47,201 nt of DNA from JACDDK01 sp038198445 (GTDB lineage: Bacteria; Actinomycetota; Rubrobacteria; Rubrobacterales; Rubrobacteraceae), in the NCBI GenBank assembly GCA_038198445.1, contig JBBPZZ010000115.1:1-47201 (forward strand), read 5' to 3'. Below are positions 25,953-34,339 of the stretch, piece by piece. The notes beneath the pieces were generated by a model. That model was not told the origin of the DNA, searched no databases, and saw nothing but the letters and a program-made list of their open reading frames with translations. Each line of letters opens with the position of its first letter. Position 1 is the first letter of the stretch. The position numbers and the translations under genes are program-made.

Positions 25953-25981
25953 TATATACCTAAAACTAAATATTTTTTCAA
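25953..25981 (-). promoter_or_regulatory. Housekeeping-type promoter toward the ferritin-sortase operon
   Basis: The minus strand reads TTGAAA (-35, 25976-25981), 17 bp, TATATA (-10, 25953-25958) in an AT-rich stretch (25929-25985). It would give a leader of about 186 nt that includes the ECF-type element and a small hairpin (CCGAA/TTCGG, 25893-25910). The stretch also contains a 7-bp inverted repeat, AGTAACG (25924-25930) and CGTTACT (25985-25991), which could bind a regulator. Confidence 0.5.
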
Positions 25982-26044
25982 CATCGTTACTTTGCCGCAA
26001 ATTCGCTCTCTGGGATGTACAGTTCCATCCACGCGGAGGCCGGA

Positions 26045-26071
26045 TGATCTACTGAGTGGCGGATACCGTAG
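26045..26071 (+). promoter_or_regulatory. Putative ECF sigma autoregulatory promoter
   Basis: TGATCTA (26045-26051), 14 bp, CCGTAG (26066-26071), then NNTGTG. The element is identical in both boxes and spacing to that of the divergent operon. An overlapping TAGAAT (26069-26074) could serve as a housekeeping -10 box, but no -35 fits. The predicted start point coincides with a GTG at 26081. Confidence 0.6.
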
Positions 26072-26080
26072 AATGTGGTT

Positions 26081-26668
26081 GTGGCGAACGGAAATCAAAA
26101 CTACCTGCTTCTCGCGGACGAGGATTTGATCGCTCTGGCTGAAACCGGTGATTCCAAAGCATTCGCCGGGATATACGATCGTCACAGCCGGGCGGCGTTC
26201 TCTCTGGCGTACAGGATGATGGGTGAGCGGCAGACGGCGGAGGACCTCGTGCAAGAAGTCTTTCTGAAAATATGGCGCTCGGCGGCCAGCTACCGGGTAG
26301 AGCGCGGGAGCGTGAGGACCTGGATACTCTCTATAGTCCACAATCGGGGCATAGACCTTCTGAGATCCAGCGCAAGCCGCCGCAGGACACAGGACAAGGT
26401 CCAGGCTTCGGCGACGATGTCGCAGCCGAGCGAGGCTTTCGCCGAGACCTGGCGCAATACCCAGAGAGACCAGGTACGCGAAGCACTAAAGACGCTGCCG
26501 CCCGAGCAACTAAAAATCCTTGAGCTGGCGTACTTCTCCGGCTACACGCACATGGAGATATCGGATCTTCTGGATCTGCCGCTCGGCACGGTAAAGGGAC
26601 GTATGCGGCTCGGGCTGAAGAAGATCAAAGACTACTTTGCTTCCCGAGATCTGGCGATACCGGGATGA
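26081..26668 (+). CDS. ECF RNA polymerase sigma factor (SigK-like)
   Basis: The protein of about 195 residues has sigma region 2 (FAGIYDRHSRAAFSLAYRMM, AEDLVQEVFLKIW, SVRTWILSIVHNRGIDLLRS) and region 4 (LPPEQLKILELAYFSGYTHMEISDLLDLPLGTVKGRM) with no region 3, the ECF layout. Pairing with an RskA-type anti-sigma by an ATGA overlap makes it SigK-like. Two GTG codons in frame (26075 and 26081) could start it. I prefer 26081 because 26075 lies too close to the -10 box to be in the transcript and no ribosome site is visible, so translation is probably leaderless. Confidence 0.9.
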   Translation: MANGNQNYLLLADEDLIALAETGDSKAFAGIYDRHSRAAFSLAYRMMGERQTAEDLVQEVFLKIWRSAASYRVERGSVRTWILSIVHNRGIDLLRSSASRRRTQDKVQASATMSQPSEAFAETWRNTQRDQVREALKTLPPEQLKILELAYFSGYTHMEISDLLDLPLGTVKGRMRLGLKKIKDYFASRDLAIPG

Positions 26669-27405
26669 GCGAGATGGGACACGAGCGCTTCGACGAGCTT
26701 AAAGAAGCCTACGCCTTAAAGGCCCTGGCCGAAGAAGAACGCCGGGAGTTCGAGGAGTACCTCGCCCGCAACCCAGAGCGGCAGGCCGAGATCGACCAGC
26801 TTAGCTCGCTCGCGAGCCTGCTGGCGCTCTCTACCCTGGAACAAGAACCGTCGCCAAAGCTACGGCGTGGCCTGATGTCCGTCGTGGAGGGTGAGGCTCG
26901 CGTCTCACGCGCCGAGTCGCGCCGCGAAGCGCGAACGTCGCTCTTCACCCGCTTGACCGGATACTTCAGCTTTCAAAGGCTCGCCCTGGGCGCGGCCGCT
27001 CTCGCTGTAATCGGTCTGATCTCCTTGAACGTGGTGCAGCGAGGTGAGATCCAGGACCTCCAGTCTCAGATCGAGAAGGCGCCAACCGCCCAAAGCAACA
27101 ATATAGTGTTGCGGGGATCCGTGGCGACGAGAGACGCCGACGTAGAGCTAGTGAAGGTCAAAGGCCAGCGGGCGGTGCTGATCGCGCGCAACCTGCCACC
27201 TGTCGGGAAAGAGAAGACCCTTCAGATCTGGGTCATAAAAGACGACACTCCCCAGTCCGGCGGCCTCGTCAAGCCTGGCGGCCAGCTCGTCTCGACGCCG
27301 GTTACCCAGTCGCTCGAAGGCGCCGACAAGGTAGCCATAACCATCGAGCCCGCGGGAGGCTCCGAAGCTCCCACCTCGGCCCCGGTGATGGCCGCGAAAC
27401 TCTAG
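26665..27405 (+). CDS. RskA-like membrane anti-sigma factor
   Basis: The 246-residue protein has an N-terminal cytoplasmic domain (HERFDELKEAYALKALAEEE) with no Cys, so it is not the zinc type. One transmembrane helix follows at about residues 106-124, then an extracellular domain with IARNLPPVGKEKTLQIWVIKD, typical of anti-sigma-K (RskA) proteins. It should hold the sigma factor at the membrane until regulated proteolysis. ATG 26665 overlaps the sigma stop (ATGA), so the two are made together. Confidence 0.88.
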   Translation: MSEMGHERFDELKEAYALKALAEEERREFEEYLARNPERQAEIDQLSSLASLLALSTLEQEPSPKLRRGLMSVVEGEARVSRAESRREARTSLFTRLTGYFSFQRLALGAAALAVIGLISLNVVQRGEIQDLQSQIEKAPTAQSNNIVLRGSVATRDADVELVKVKGQRAVLIARNLPPVGKEKTLQIWVIKDDTPQSGGLVKPGGQLVSTPVTQSLEGADKVAITIEPAGGSEAPTSAPVMAAKL

Positions 27406-27489
27406 TCGCTTCGCGCCGGACCTCGCGGTTTGTTTTTTCTCGCACCGGGTAATCCGTGGATAGGTGGAAACGGAACGAAAGGAGCATTC

Positions 27490-27699
27490 ATGTCTGTAGC
27501 TCGCGTAACGGAGATCAGCGCCACGTCCCAGAGTAGCTTCGAGGATGCCATTAAGGAAGGTGTCAGCCGGGCGACATCGTCGCTGCGTGGTGTCGAAGGC
27601 GCCTGGGTCAAGGACATGAACGTCATGATCGAAAACGGCAACATCACTGGCTACAAGGTGAATATGGCAGTCACGTTCCTCCTGGAGGACGCTTCCTAA
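27490..27699 (+). CDS. Dodecin family flavin-binding protein
   Basis: The 69-residue protein has the dodecin pattern (SVARVTEISATSQSSFEDAIKEGVSRA, then GAWVKDM and GYKVNMAVTFLLED). Dodecins assemble as dodecamers that store flavins or, in some bacteria, CoA. ATG 27490 has AAGGAG 5 nt upstream. It follows the anti-sigma gene by 84 bp and is followed by a strong hairpin, so it may be the last gene of the sigma operon. The gap shows no copy of the ECF-type element. Confidence 0.9.
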   Translation: MSVARVTEISATSQSSFEDAIKEGVSRATSSLRGVEGAWVKDMNVMIENGNITGYKVNMAVTFLLEDAS

Positions 27700-27726
27700 G
27701 CATCATCTAGCGGGACCCGTCAACAC

Positions 27727-27759
27727 AAGCGCCCCGGTCTTACTGGTCGGGGCGCTTTC
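27727..27759 (+). terminator. Hairpin terminator after dodecin
   Basis: A perfect 10-bp GC-rich stem (AAGCGCCCCG 27727-27736, CGGGGCGCTT 27748-27757) with an 11-nt loop follows the dodecin stop by 27 bp. The T-run after it is short (TTT, then C). The rest of the gap to 27928 has only a weak -10 candidate (TAATAT, 27887-27892) for the next gene. Confidence 0.65.
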
Positions 27760-27928
27760 GACAGCGCCGCTTTGGTAGTCTTCCGCGACCGCCTTCACGC
27801 AAGCACTCGACGGGTGGGACGCGGGCGTGATGATCGAAGCAAAAGGAAAGGATCAGGCCCTATCTCCGGTTGGTGGAGACATCGGATAATATCTGCCTGA
27901 CGGTTAAGAGAATGTTCAGGAGACCGCC

Positions 27929-28348
27929 TTGCACCAGAATCCCAGCAAAGAACAAGTCCGGGAACTGCTACGCACGTCGCGCAACATCGCGGTGGTTGGG
28001 CTATCGGACAAGCCCTACCGCACGAGTCACGCCATCGCCCAGGCCCTACAACACTTCGGGTTCAGGATCTTCCCCGTCAACCCGTACCTCGAAGGTCCGG
28101 TGCTGGGAGAGGAGCCATACTCTTCGGTAGAGGAGATACCCGAGCCCGTGGATATCGTGGATGTTTTTCGGAGCAGCGAGAAAGTGCCTCTGGTCGTCCG
28201 GGACGCGGTCGCCGCGGGCGCGAAGGCTATCTGGATGCAGTCCGGCGTCATGAACGAGGAAGCCGCCGCCCACGCCTCGGAACACGGGCTGACGGTCGTA
28301 ATGGACCGCTGCATAAAGGTCGAATATGCTGCTCTAGTCGGCCTTTAG
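27929..28348 (+). CDS. CoA-binding domain protein (YccU-like)
   Basis: The 139-residue protein is a single Rossmann CoA-binding domain, with IAVVGLSDKPYRTSHAIAQ as the nucleotide-binding loop, FPVNPYLEG, VDIVDVFRSSE and IWMQSGVMNEEAAA. The family binds CoA but has no firm function. TTG at 27929 is the only start with a proper ribosome site (AGGAG, 6 nt). Confidence 0.87.
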   Translation: MHQNPSKEQVRELLRTSRNIAVVGLSDKPYRTSHAIAQALQHFGFRIFPVNPYLEGPVLGEEPYSSVEEIPEPVDIVDVFRSSEKVPLVVRDAVAAGAKAIWMQSGVMNEEAAAHASEHGLTVVMDRCIKVEYAALVGL

Positions 28349-28397
28349 GGAAGCGGCGCCGGCTGGTTCAGCAAATGATTCATCAGGGAGGTAGCGC

Positions 28398-29065
28398 ATG
28401 GCGGAGGCGATTGGTTTCGATATATACGGCACTCTAGTCGATCCGCTGGAGATGAACGAGCATCTAAAGCCGCTCGTGGGCGAGAAGGCGGACCGCTTCA
28501 GCGAGTTGTGGCGGGACAAGCAGATAGAGTACACGTTCCGGCGCGGTTTGATGCGGCGATACGAAGACTTCGGCTCCCGCACGCGCCGGTCTCTCCTCTA
28601 CACCGCCCAGGTTCTCGACGTCGAGTTGTCCGGGCAGGATCAAGAGAGGCTCATCGGCGAGTATCAGGACCTGAGACCTTTCCCCGACGTCATTTCTGGG
28701 ATCAGAAGGATGCGGGAAGCAGGACACGGACTCGCTGCTTTCTCGAACGGCGTGGAGGCAACGGCGAGGACCTTGTTGGAGCGCGCGGGCGTCCTGTGCC
28801 GTATCTGGAAGACGTGGTGAGCGTGGACGACCTGAAGACCTTCAAGCCGGACCCCGAAGTCTATAAGTATCTCGCGCGGAGGTTTGGGCGCCCGGTAGAG
28901 AAAGTCTGGCTGGTATCGAGCAATCCGTTCGACGTGATCGGGGCGAAGCCCGCCGGCATGAAGGCGGCCTGGGTGCAGCGTCGTGCGGACTCCGTCTTCG
29001 ACCCCTGGGACATCGAACCAGACCTTCGAGTGAAAGACCTCGAACAACTCGCCGGAGAGATCTAG
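28398..29065 (+). pseudogene. Frameshifted haloacid dehalogenase-type hydrolase
   Basis: The two halves of one HAD-superfamily (type II haloacid dehalogenase-like) protein lie in different frames. The first half (28398-28820) has motif I FDIYGTLVDP and motif II AFSNG. The second half, readable to 29065, has the lysine in KTFKPDPEVY and motif IV SSNPFDVIGAKPAG. The frame changes at about 28790-28800: one base is missing near GTCCTGTGCC, and restoring it would give a continuous protein through LPYLEDVV. This may be a true mutation or a sequencing error. The start has GGAGG 6 nt upstream. Confidence 0.78.
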
Positions 29066-29066
29066 T

Positions 29067-29528
29067 TTGCTTCTGAAAGTCTTCGTCTACGGCACGCTGA
29101 AGCGGGGGCAAAGCAACCATGACCGCCTCTGCCGGGGCGTTTTGGAGGCAAAGGCAGCTACGGCTCGGGGACGTCTCTACCATCTACCGTATGGATTTCC
29201 AGGTCTACAGATACCGGAGAGCGACGTTTACGCCATCGGCACCACGGATTACCTCAGGGATGCGGAGAAACAGGATGGCGCTGTCTATTATCCGGTAGCT
29301 TCCGCCGCGGAGTGGGATGTGATCCAGGGTGAGCTAATGACGTTCGACGACCCGGCAACCCGGCTTCCCGCGCTCGACGAACTAGAAGGCTTCGTGCCGG
29401 GAGAGCGCGGCCTGTACGAACGGGTGCTGATAACCGTCGAGACCAACGGCGAGTTCGTCCTCGCGTGGGCCTACCAGATAAAGCGTTCCATCGGAGATCA
29501 TTTACCAAATGGTCTCTGGCCCGCGTAG
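29067..29528 (+). CDS. Gamma-glutamylcyclotransferase-like protein
   Basis: The 153-residue protein opens with VFVYGTLKRGQSNHDRL, the YGxLxxG substrate loop of the GGCT/AIG2-like fold. It has a likely catalytic glutamate in LDELEGF and a tyrosine-rich end (VLAWAYQIKRS). Enzymes of this fold cyclise gamma-glutamyl amines to 5-oxoproline; the substrate here is unknown. TTG at 29067 follows the stop of the HAD gene by one base, and a GGAGA site lies 8 nt upstream. Confidence 0.85.
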   Translation: MLLKVFVYGTLKRGQSNHDRLCRGVLEAKAATARGRLYHLPYGFPGLQIPESDVYAIGTTDYLRDAEKQDGAVYYPVASAAEWDVIQGELMTFDDPATRLPALDELEGFVPGERGLYERVLITVETNGEFVLAWAYQIKRSIGDHLPNGLWPA

Positions 29529-29538
29529 CTTTCTCAGG

Positions 29539-29568
29539 AAAAAGCGGACCCGCTCGATACGGGTCCGC
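29539..29568 (-). terminator. Rho-independent terminator of the PRC-barrel gene
   Basis: A perfect 9-bp stem (GCGGACCCG 29544-29552, CGGGTCCGC 29560-29568) with a 7-nt loop is followed on the minus strand by TTTTT (29539-29543). It sits between convergent genes and best serves the minus-strand gene ending at 29594. Confidence 0.8.
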
Positions 29569-29593
29569 CGAGGACCAGACTCCCGCCTAACGT

Positions 29594-30442
29594 CTACCGG
29601 CTATCCGGGTCCTCTTCGATGATCTCCTCGCGGATTACGCGGCGGCGCACCTTGGGACGTCCGCCTTCCTCGTAAGTCTCGGTCTCCTCGGTCCTGCGGC
29701 TGGTAGGCATTTCACGAGTCTCCCGGTCGCTCTCCCGATCGCCAAAAAGCGACTCGCCGCCAGACTGCCCAGAATCGCGTTCGGAGGCTCCCTCGTCTCG
29801 CGAGGAACTGCTCTCGCCGCTCCGTCCGCGTGACTCCTGGTACTCTTGGAAGTCTGGATAATGTTCACCTTCGCCGCGTCCCTCATCCGACGAGCGCGAA
29901 CCGCTCTCGCGCGCATAGTCTTCGTCAAGGTTGCCCCGTGAACCCTCGGGGGAGTCCGAGCGCTCTCCGTACTGGGTATCCACGCGATCATCATCGCCCT
30001 GTGTACGGTCATCCTGGCCCACGGATTCACTGCTCGCGGACTCTCTATCTTCGCGTTCACGACCCTCGGTGTCCGACGCGCCGGAGTAGGCTCCATAGGA
30101 GCTTTCACCGCCGAGACTCTCAAGCCCAAAGTGGCTACGGATACGATCCTCGTACTCGGGTGTTATCTCCTCGTCGTCGTCGAAGCTCGGGGCGTCTTTT
30201 ACGCTATCTTTCGATTCCGAGACCTCTATAGTCTTGTCCGACTCGTTAACCCGGACTATGTCCATGGGGATCAAAGTCGACTTCATCCCCAGTAAGCCCA
30301 TCTTTACGCCTACGTACTCCTCGCGGTCATTTTCGTCTATAAACAGGTCGTCTACTTTACCGATCTTTTCGCCCCGGTTGTCATAGACTTTGAAGCCTTC
30401 GTACTTGTCTTCGAGTTCCCTGAGCCTATCTTCACTAGCCAA
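29594..30442 (-). CDS. PRC-barrel domain protein with long charged tail
   Basis: The N-terminal ~90 residues form a PRC-barrel (YEGFKVYDNRGEKIGKVDDLFIDE, EYVGVKMGLLGMKSTLIPMD), a fold used for RNA processing or photosynthetic and stress proteins. A long disordered Ser/Glu/Asp/Arg/Gly region follows. The last ~35 residues (VRRRVIREEIIEEDP) resemble a DUF2382-like stress domain end. I chose TTG 30442, preceded by AGGAGGAG about 5 nt away; the frame start at 30511 lacks a ribosome site. Function is unknown. Confidence 0.78.
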   Translation of the reverse strand: MASEDRLRELEDKYEGFKVYDNRGEKIGKVDDLFIDENDREEYVGVKMGLLGMKSTLIPMDIVRVNESDKTIEVSESKDSVKDAPSFDDDEEITPEYEDRIRSHFGLESLGGESSYGAYSGASDTEGREREDRESASSESVGQDDRTQGDDDRVDTQYGERSDSPEGSRGNLDEDYARESGSRSSDEGRGEGEHYPDFQEYQESRGRSGESSSSRDEGASERDSGQSGGESLFGDRESDRETREMPTSRRTEETETYEEGGRPKVRRRVIREEIIEEDPDSR

Positions 30443-30524
30443 CGCAACTCCTCCTTGAAACGGTTGCAGAATCGGGATGTGCGTACCCGCACAGTATCGG
30501 ATAATAAACATGGATGCTGGGTCT

Positions 30525-30556
30525 CAACCCGAATACTCGCACCGGGTTGCTAAACT
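30525..30556 (+). promoter_or_regulatory. Promoter and dyad upstream of the FGGY kinase
   Basis: A 7-bp inverted repeat, CAACCCG (30525-30531) and CGGGTTG (30543-30549), with 11 bp between, overlaps an extended -10 (TGC 30548-30550, TAAACT 30551-30556). It could be a repressor site for the kinase gene, which starts 34 bp on. The divergent PRC-barrel leader has its own small hairpin (GTGCG/CGCAC, 30479-30492). Confidence 0.45.
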
Positions 30557-30589
30557 ACTGGCGGAAAGAGTCGCTTCGGGGAGAGATAG

Positions 30590-32077
30590 ATGAAGACTAC
30601 AGAGGTAGCGTCGAATGTTCTGGCCGTTGATGTGGGCTCTTCTTCGGTTCGGGCTTCGCTCTACGACGCTTCGGGAAGCTACGTGGACGGCACGGAGATC
30701 AAGCTCGATTACGAACTCCGCTACACAGCGGACGGAGGAGCCACGAAGGATGCCGGCGAGCTTCTGGACCTCACGGCCCAGGCCATAGACGGCGCGCTCT
30801 CCCAGGCGGAGGAAGCCCGTATCTCCGGGGTCTCGATGAGCACTTTCTGGCACGCGGTACTCGGGCTCGACGGCGAAAACCAGCCTACGACCCCGATAAT
30901 AACCTGGGCTGACCGCCGGGCCGCCGACGCCGCGCGGGAGTTGCGAGAAAAGCTGGACGGCGCCGCGGTTCACCGGCGCACGGGGTGCGTACTCCACTCC
31001 AGCTATCTCCCCGCCAAGCTACTCTGGCTCAGTAACACCGCTCCGCGGGACTTCGGGCGGACAGAGCGCTGGGTCTCACCCGGAGAGTACATCTACGGAC
31101 AGTTCTTTGGCCCCGATTCAGTAGCCGTCGGCACTTCGATGGCCTCGGCGACCGGCCTGTTCGATCAGGCCAAGCAGCGCTGGGACGATGAGTTGCTGAA
31201 AACGCTGCCCATCGAGGAAAAGCACCTCTCTCCTATCTCGGATGAGCCCACTCGGGGATTGGGTGGAGAGTGGGCGGAGCGCTGGCCGGTACTGCGGGAT
31301 GTTCCCTGGTTCCCGGCGGTCGGGGACGGAGCATGTTCGAACGTGGGCAGCGGATGCGTGAGCAATGATCGCCTCGCGCTCATGGTTGGCACCAGCGCCG
31401 CGCTGCGGGTCTTGTGGAAGGTGGATGAAGTCGAGATCCCGGCCGGTCCCTGGTGCTACAGGGCGGACGCCGAACGGATCGTCATGGGCGGGGCCATGTC
31501 AAACGGGGGAAACCTTGTCGAGTGGCTCCGAAATACGCTGCAACTTCCAGAACCCGAGGAGACCGAAAAGCTATTGTCCCAATTAGAGCCGGACTCTCAC
31601 GGACTCACGTTCTTACCGCTGCTGGCGGGAGAACGCGGTCCGGGATGGGCTGACCGGGCGAACGGCACTATAGTTGGCCTCTCGATGACGAGCGCGCCAA
31701 TAGAGATCCTCCGGGCCGCGATGGAGTCAGTGGCGCTGAGGTTCGCCATTATCGCCGGGATGCTGGAGAAGGCTTCGCCTGGAGAGAAGGAAATCATCGC
31801 GAGCGGCGGCGGGCTACGAGGTTCGAGGGAGTGGACCAGGATCATGTCCGATGCGCTCGGCAAACCAATTACCCTCTCGGGCGTAAAGGAAGCGTCTAGC
31901 CGGGGAGCCGCCCTTCTTGCGCTGGAGGCTCTCGGTGAAATGAGTATAGAAGACGCCGAAACTCCGCTCGGGGAAACGTTCGAACCGGACCCCGAACGCC
32001 ATGAAATCTACGTCGAGGCGCTCGAACGTCAGAAGAAAATATACGACGCCGTATTGGACGCTACGGGGAATCCGTAA
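30590..32077 (+). CDS. FGGY-family carbohydrate kinase (gluconokinase-like)
   Basis: The 495-residue protein has the FGGY fold: phosphate-1 motif VLAVDVGSSSVRASLYDA at the N-terminus, ADRRAADAARELREK and the later ATP-binding segment EIIASGGGLRGSREWTRI. FGGY kinases phosphorylate sugars such as gluconate, xylulose or glycerol, and this one looks most like the gluconate-type group. It is separate from the rhamnose operon. ATG at 30590 has GGGGAGA 5 nt upstream. Confidence 0.88.
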   Translation: MKTTEVASNVLAVDVGSSSVRASLYDASGSYVDGTEIKLDYELRYTADGGATKDAGELLDLTAQAIDGALSQAEEARISGVSMSTFWHAVLGLDGENQPTTPIITWADRRAADAARELREKLDGAAVHRRTGCVLHSSYLPAKLLWLSNTAPRDFGRTERWVSPGEYIYGQFFGPDSVAVGTSMASATGLFDQAKQRWDDELLKTLPIEEKHLSPISDEPTRGLGGEWAERWPVLRDVPWFPAVGDGACSNVGSGCVSNDRLALMVGTSAALRVLWKVDEVEIPAGPWCYRADAERIVMGGAMSNGGNLVEWLRNTLQLPEPEETEKLLSQLEPDSHGLTFLPLLAGERGPGWADRANGTIVGLSMTSAPIEILRAAMESVALRFAIIAGMLEKASPGEKEIIASGGGLRGSREWTRIMSDALGKPITLSGVKEASSRGAALLALEALGEMSIEDAETPLGETFEPDPERHEIYVEALERQKKIYDAVLDATGNP

Positions 32078-32111
32078 AAAGGTCAGCCGCCAGCCCGTTT
32101 CGCTGGCGGCT
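32076..32111 (-). terminator. Terminator after citrate synthase
   Basis: A perfect 10-bp stem (AGCCGCCAGC 32085-32094, GCTGGCGGCT 32102-32111) with a 7-nt loop, followed on the minus strand after 4 nt by TTTTT (32076-32080). It lies between the convergent kinase and gltA and may serve both. Confidence 0.75.
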
Positions 32112-32127
32112 AATTGCTAAGGTTGTT

Positions 32128-33462
<1,335 letters not shown>

Positions 33463-33507
33463 ACCAGACCCCTTTCTCTTGCGCTGCCATCGTAAATGCG
33501 CGACTCA

Positions 33508-33536
33508 TATATATGCGTATGTGTATTCTACTGCAA
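33508..33536 (-). promoter_or_regulatory. gltA: Promoter of citrate synthase
   Basis: The minus strand reads TTGCAG (33531-33536), 17 bp, TATATA (33508-33513). Transcription would start about 40-45 nt before the TTG start. The rest of 33463-33650 holds no gene, only a weak CCCC/GGGG hairpin near 33556. Confidence 0.55.
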
Positions 33537-33650
33537 AACGTGAGTTCATTATCCCCCACCGGGGAGAAAAGGGAAAGTTTCCGGCGGTGTTCTGGTCGAG
33601 CGCGGAGACGACGGGGGGTTATGGTTGGGTGATGGCTACGAGATCTACAC

Positions 33651-34322
33651 CTATTTGGCGCTGCCAGGCATTGGTTTGGACTGTCCATAGTCGTGGATCT
33701 TGGCTGCGACCTCAGATATTTGATCCGGGCTAAGGAGCACGGGGTCTCCGGCGGTACGGGCGCGGTAATAGAGTTCGGCCATCTCTTCGAGCACCTCGGT
33801 CCGGGAGTACGCCTCTTTGAGAGATGCCCCCACGGCGATGGTCCCGTGATTACTGAGCAGGCACGCCCCATGAGACTCCCCCAGGGCCTCTCCGGCGTTC
33901 CGCGCAAGCTCCTCGGTGCCGTAGGTTGCGTACCGGGCGAGCGGCACGCGGGCGTCGTCCGATATGACGGCGAGCATGTAGTGGACCGGCGGAATCTCCC
34001 ATCCCAGGCAGGCCAGGGTGGTCGAGTAGCGGGCATGAGTATGCACGATGCCGGAGACCTCCGGCCTCAGGCGGTAGATGCCGGTGTGCATCGGCGTCTC
34101 GACCGATGGAACGAAGGAGCCTTCCAGGACCTCCGCTTCGAGGTTTACGAGCACCACGTCTTCGGGCTCCATGAGCATGTAATCCAGGCCGCTCGGGCTG
34201 ACGAGCACGCCGCCGTCGGGGGTGCGGGCGCTAACGTTTCCGGCGGTCCCCATGACCAGACCGGACTCGCTCATCCGGCGGCTCACCGCGCATATTTCCT
34301 CTCTCAACTCCGGATAGTTCAA
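33651..34322 (-). CDS. Class II aldolase/adducin family protein (fuculose-phosphate aldolase-like)
   Basis: The 223-residue protein has the zinc histidines of class II sugar-phosphate aldolases in HTHARYS and NHGTIAVG and the catalytic glutamate in VETPMHTGIY. Members split L-fuculose- or L-rhamnulose-1-phosphate to DHAP and lactaldehyde. It starts at TTG 34322 (AAGGAAG 6 nt upstream); the longer frame to 34826 shadows the upstream gene. Last in the operon, it seems redundant with the aldolase domain of the preceding gene and may use another sugar or set product partitioning. Confidence 0.87.
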   Translation of the reverse strand: MNYPELREEICAVSRRMSESGLVMGTAGNVSARTPDGGVLVSPSGLDYMLMEPEDVVLVNLEAEVLEGSFVPSVETPMHTGIYRLRPEVSGIVHTHARYSTTLACLGWEIPPVHYMLAVISDDARVPLARYATYGTEELARNAGEALGESHGACLLSNHGTIAVGASLKEAYSRTEVLEEMAELYYRARTAGDPVLLSPDQISEVAAKIHDYGQSKPMPGSAK

Positions 34323-34339
34323 GTCGGACTTCCTTTCTA

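Noticed and set aside
26025..26030. CCATCC, like the mycobacterial SigK -35
   Set aside because: No matching -10 box at a fitting distance; the CCGTAG lies about 35 bp away.
25922..26341. Minus-strand frame across the sigma promoter region
   Set aside because: Overlaps the sigma gene and has no motif or ribosome site.
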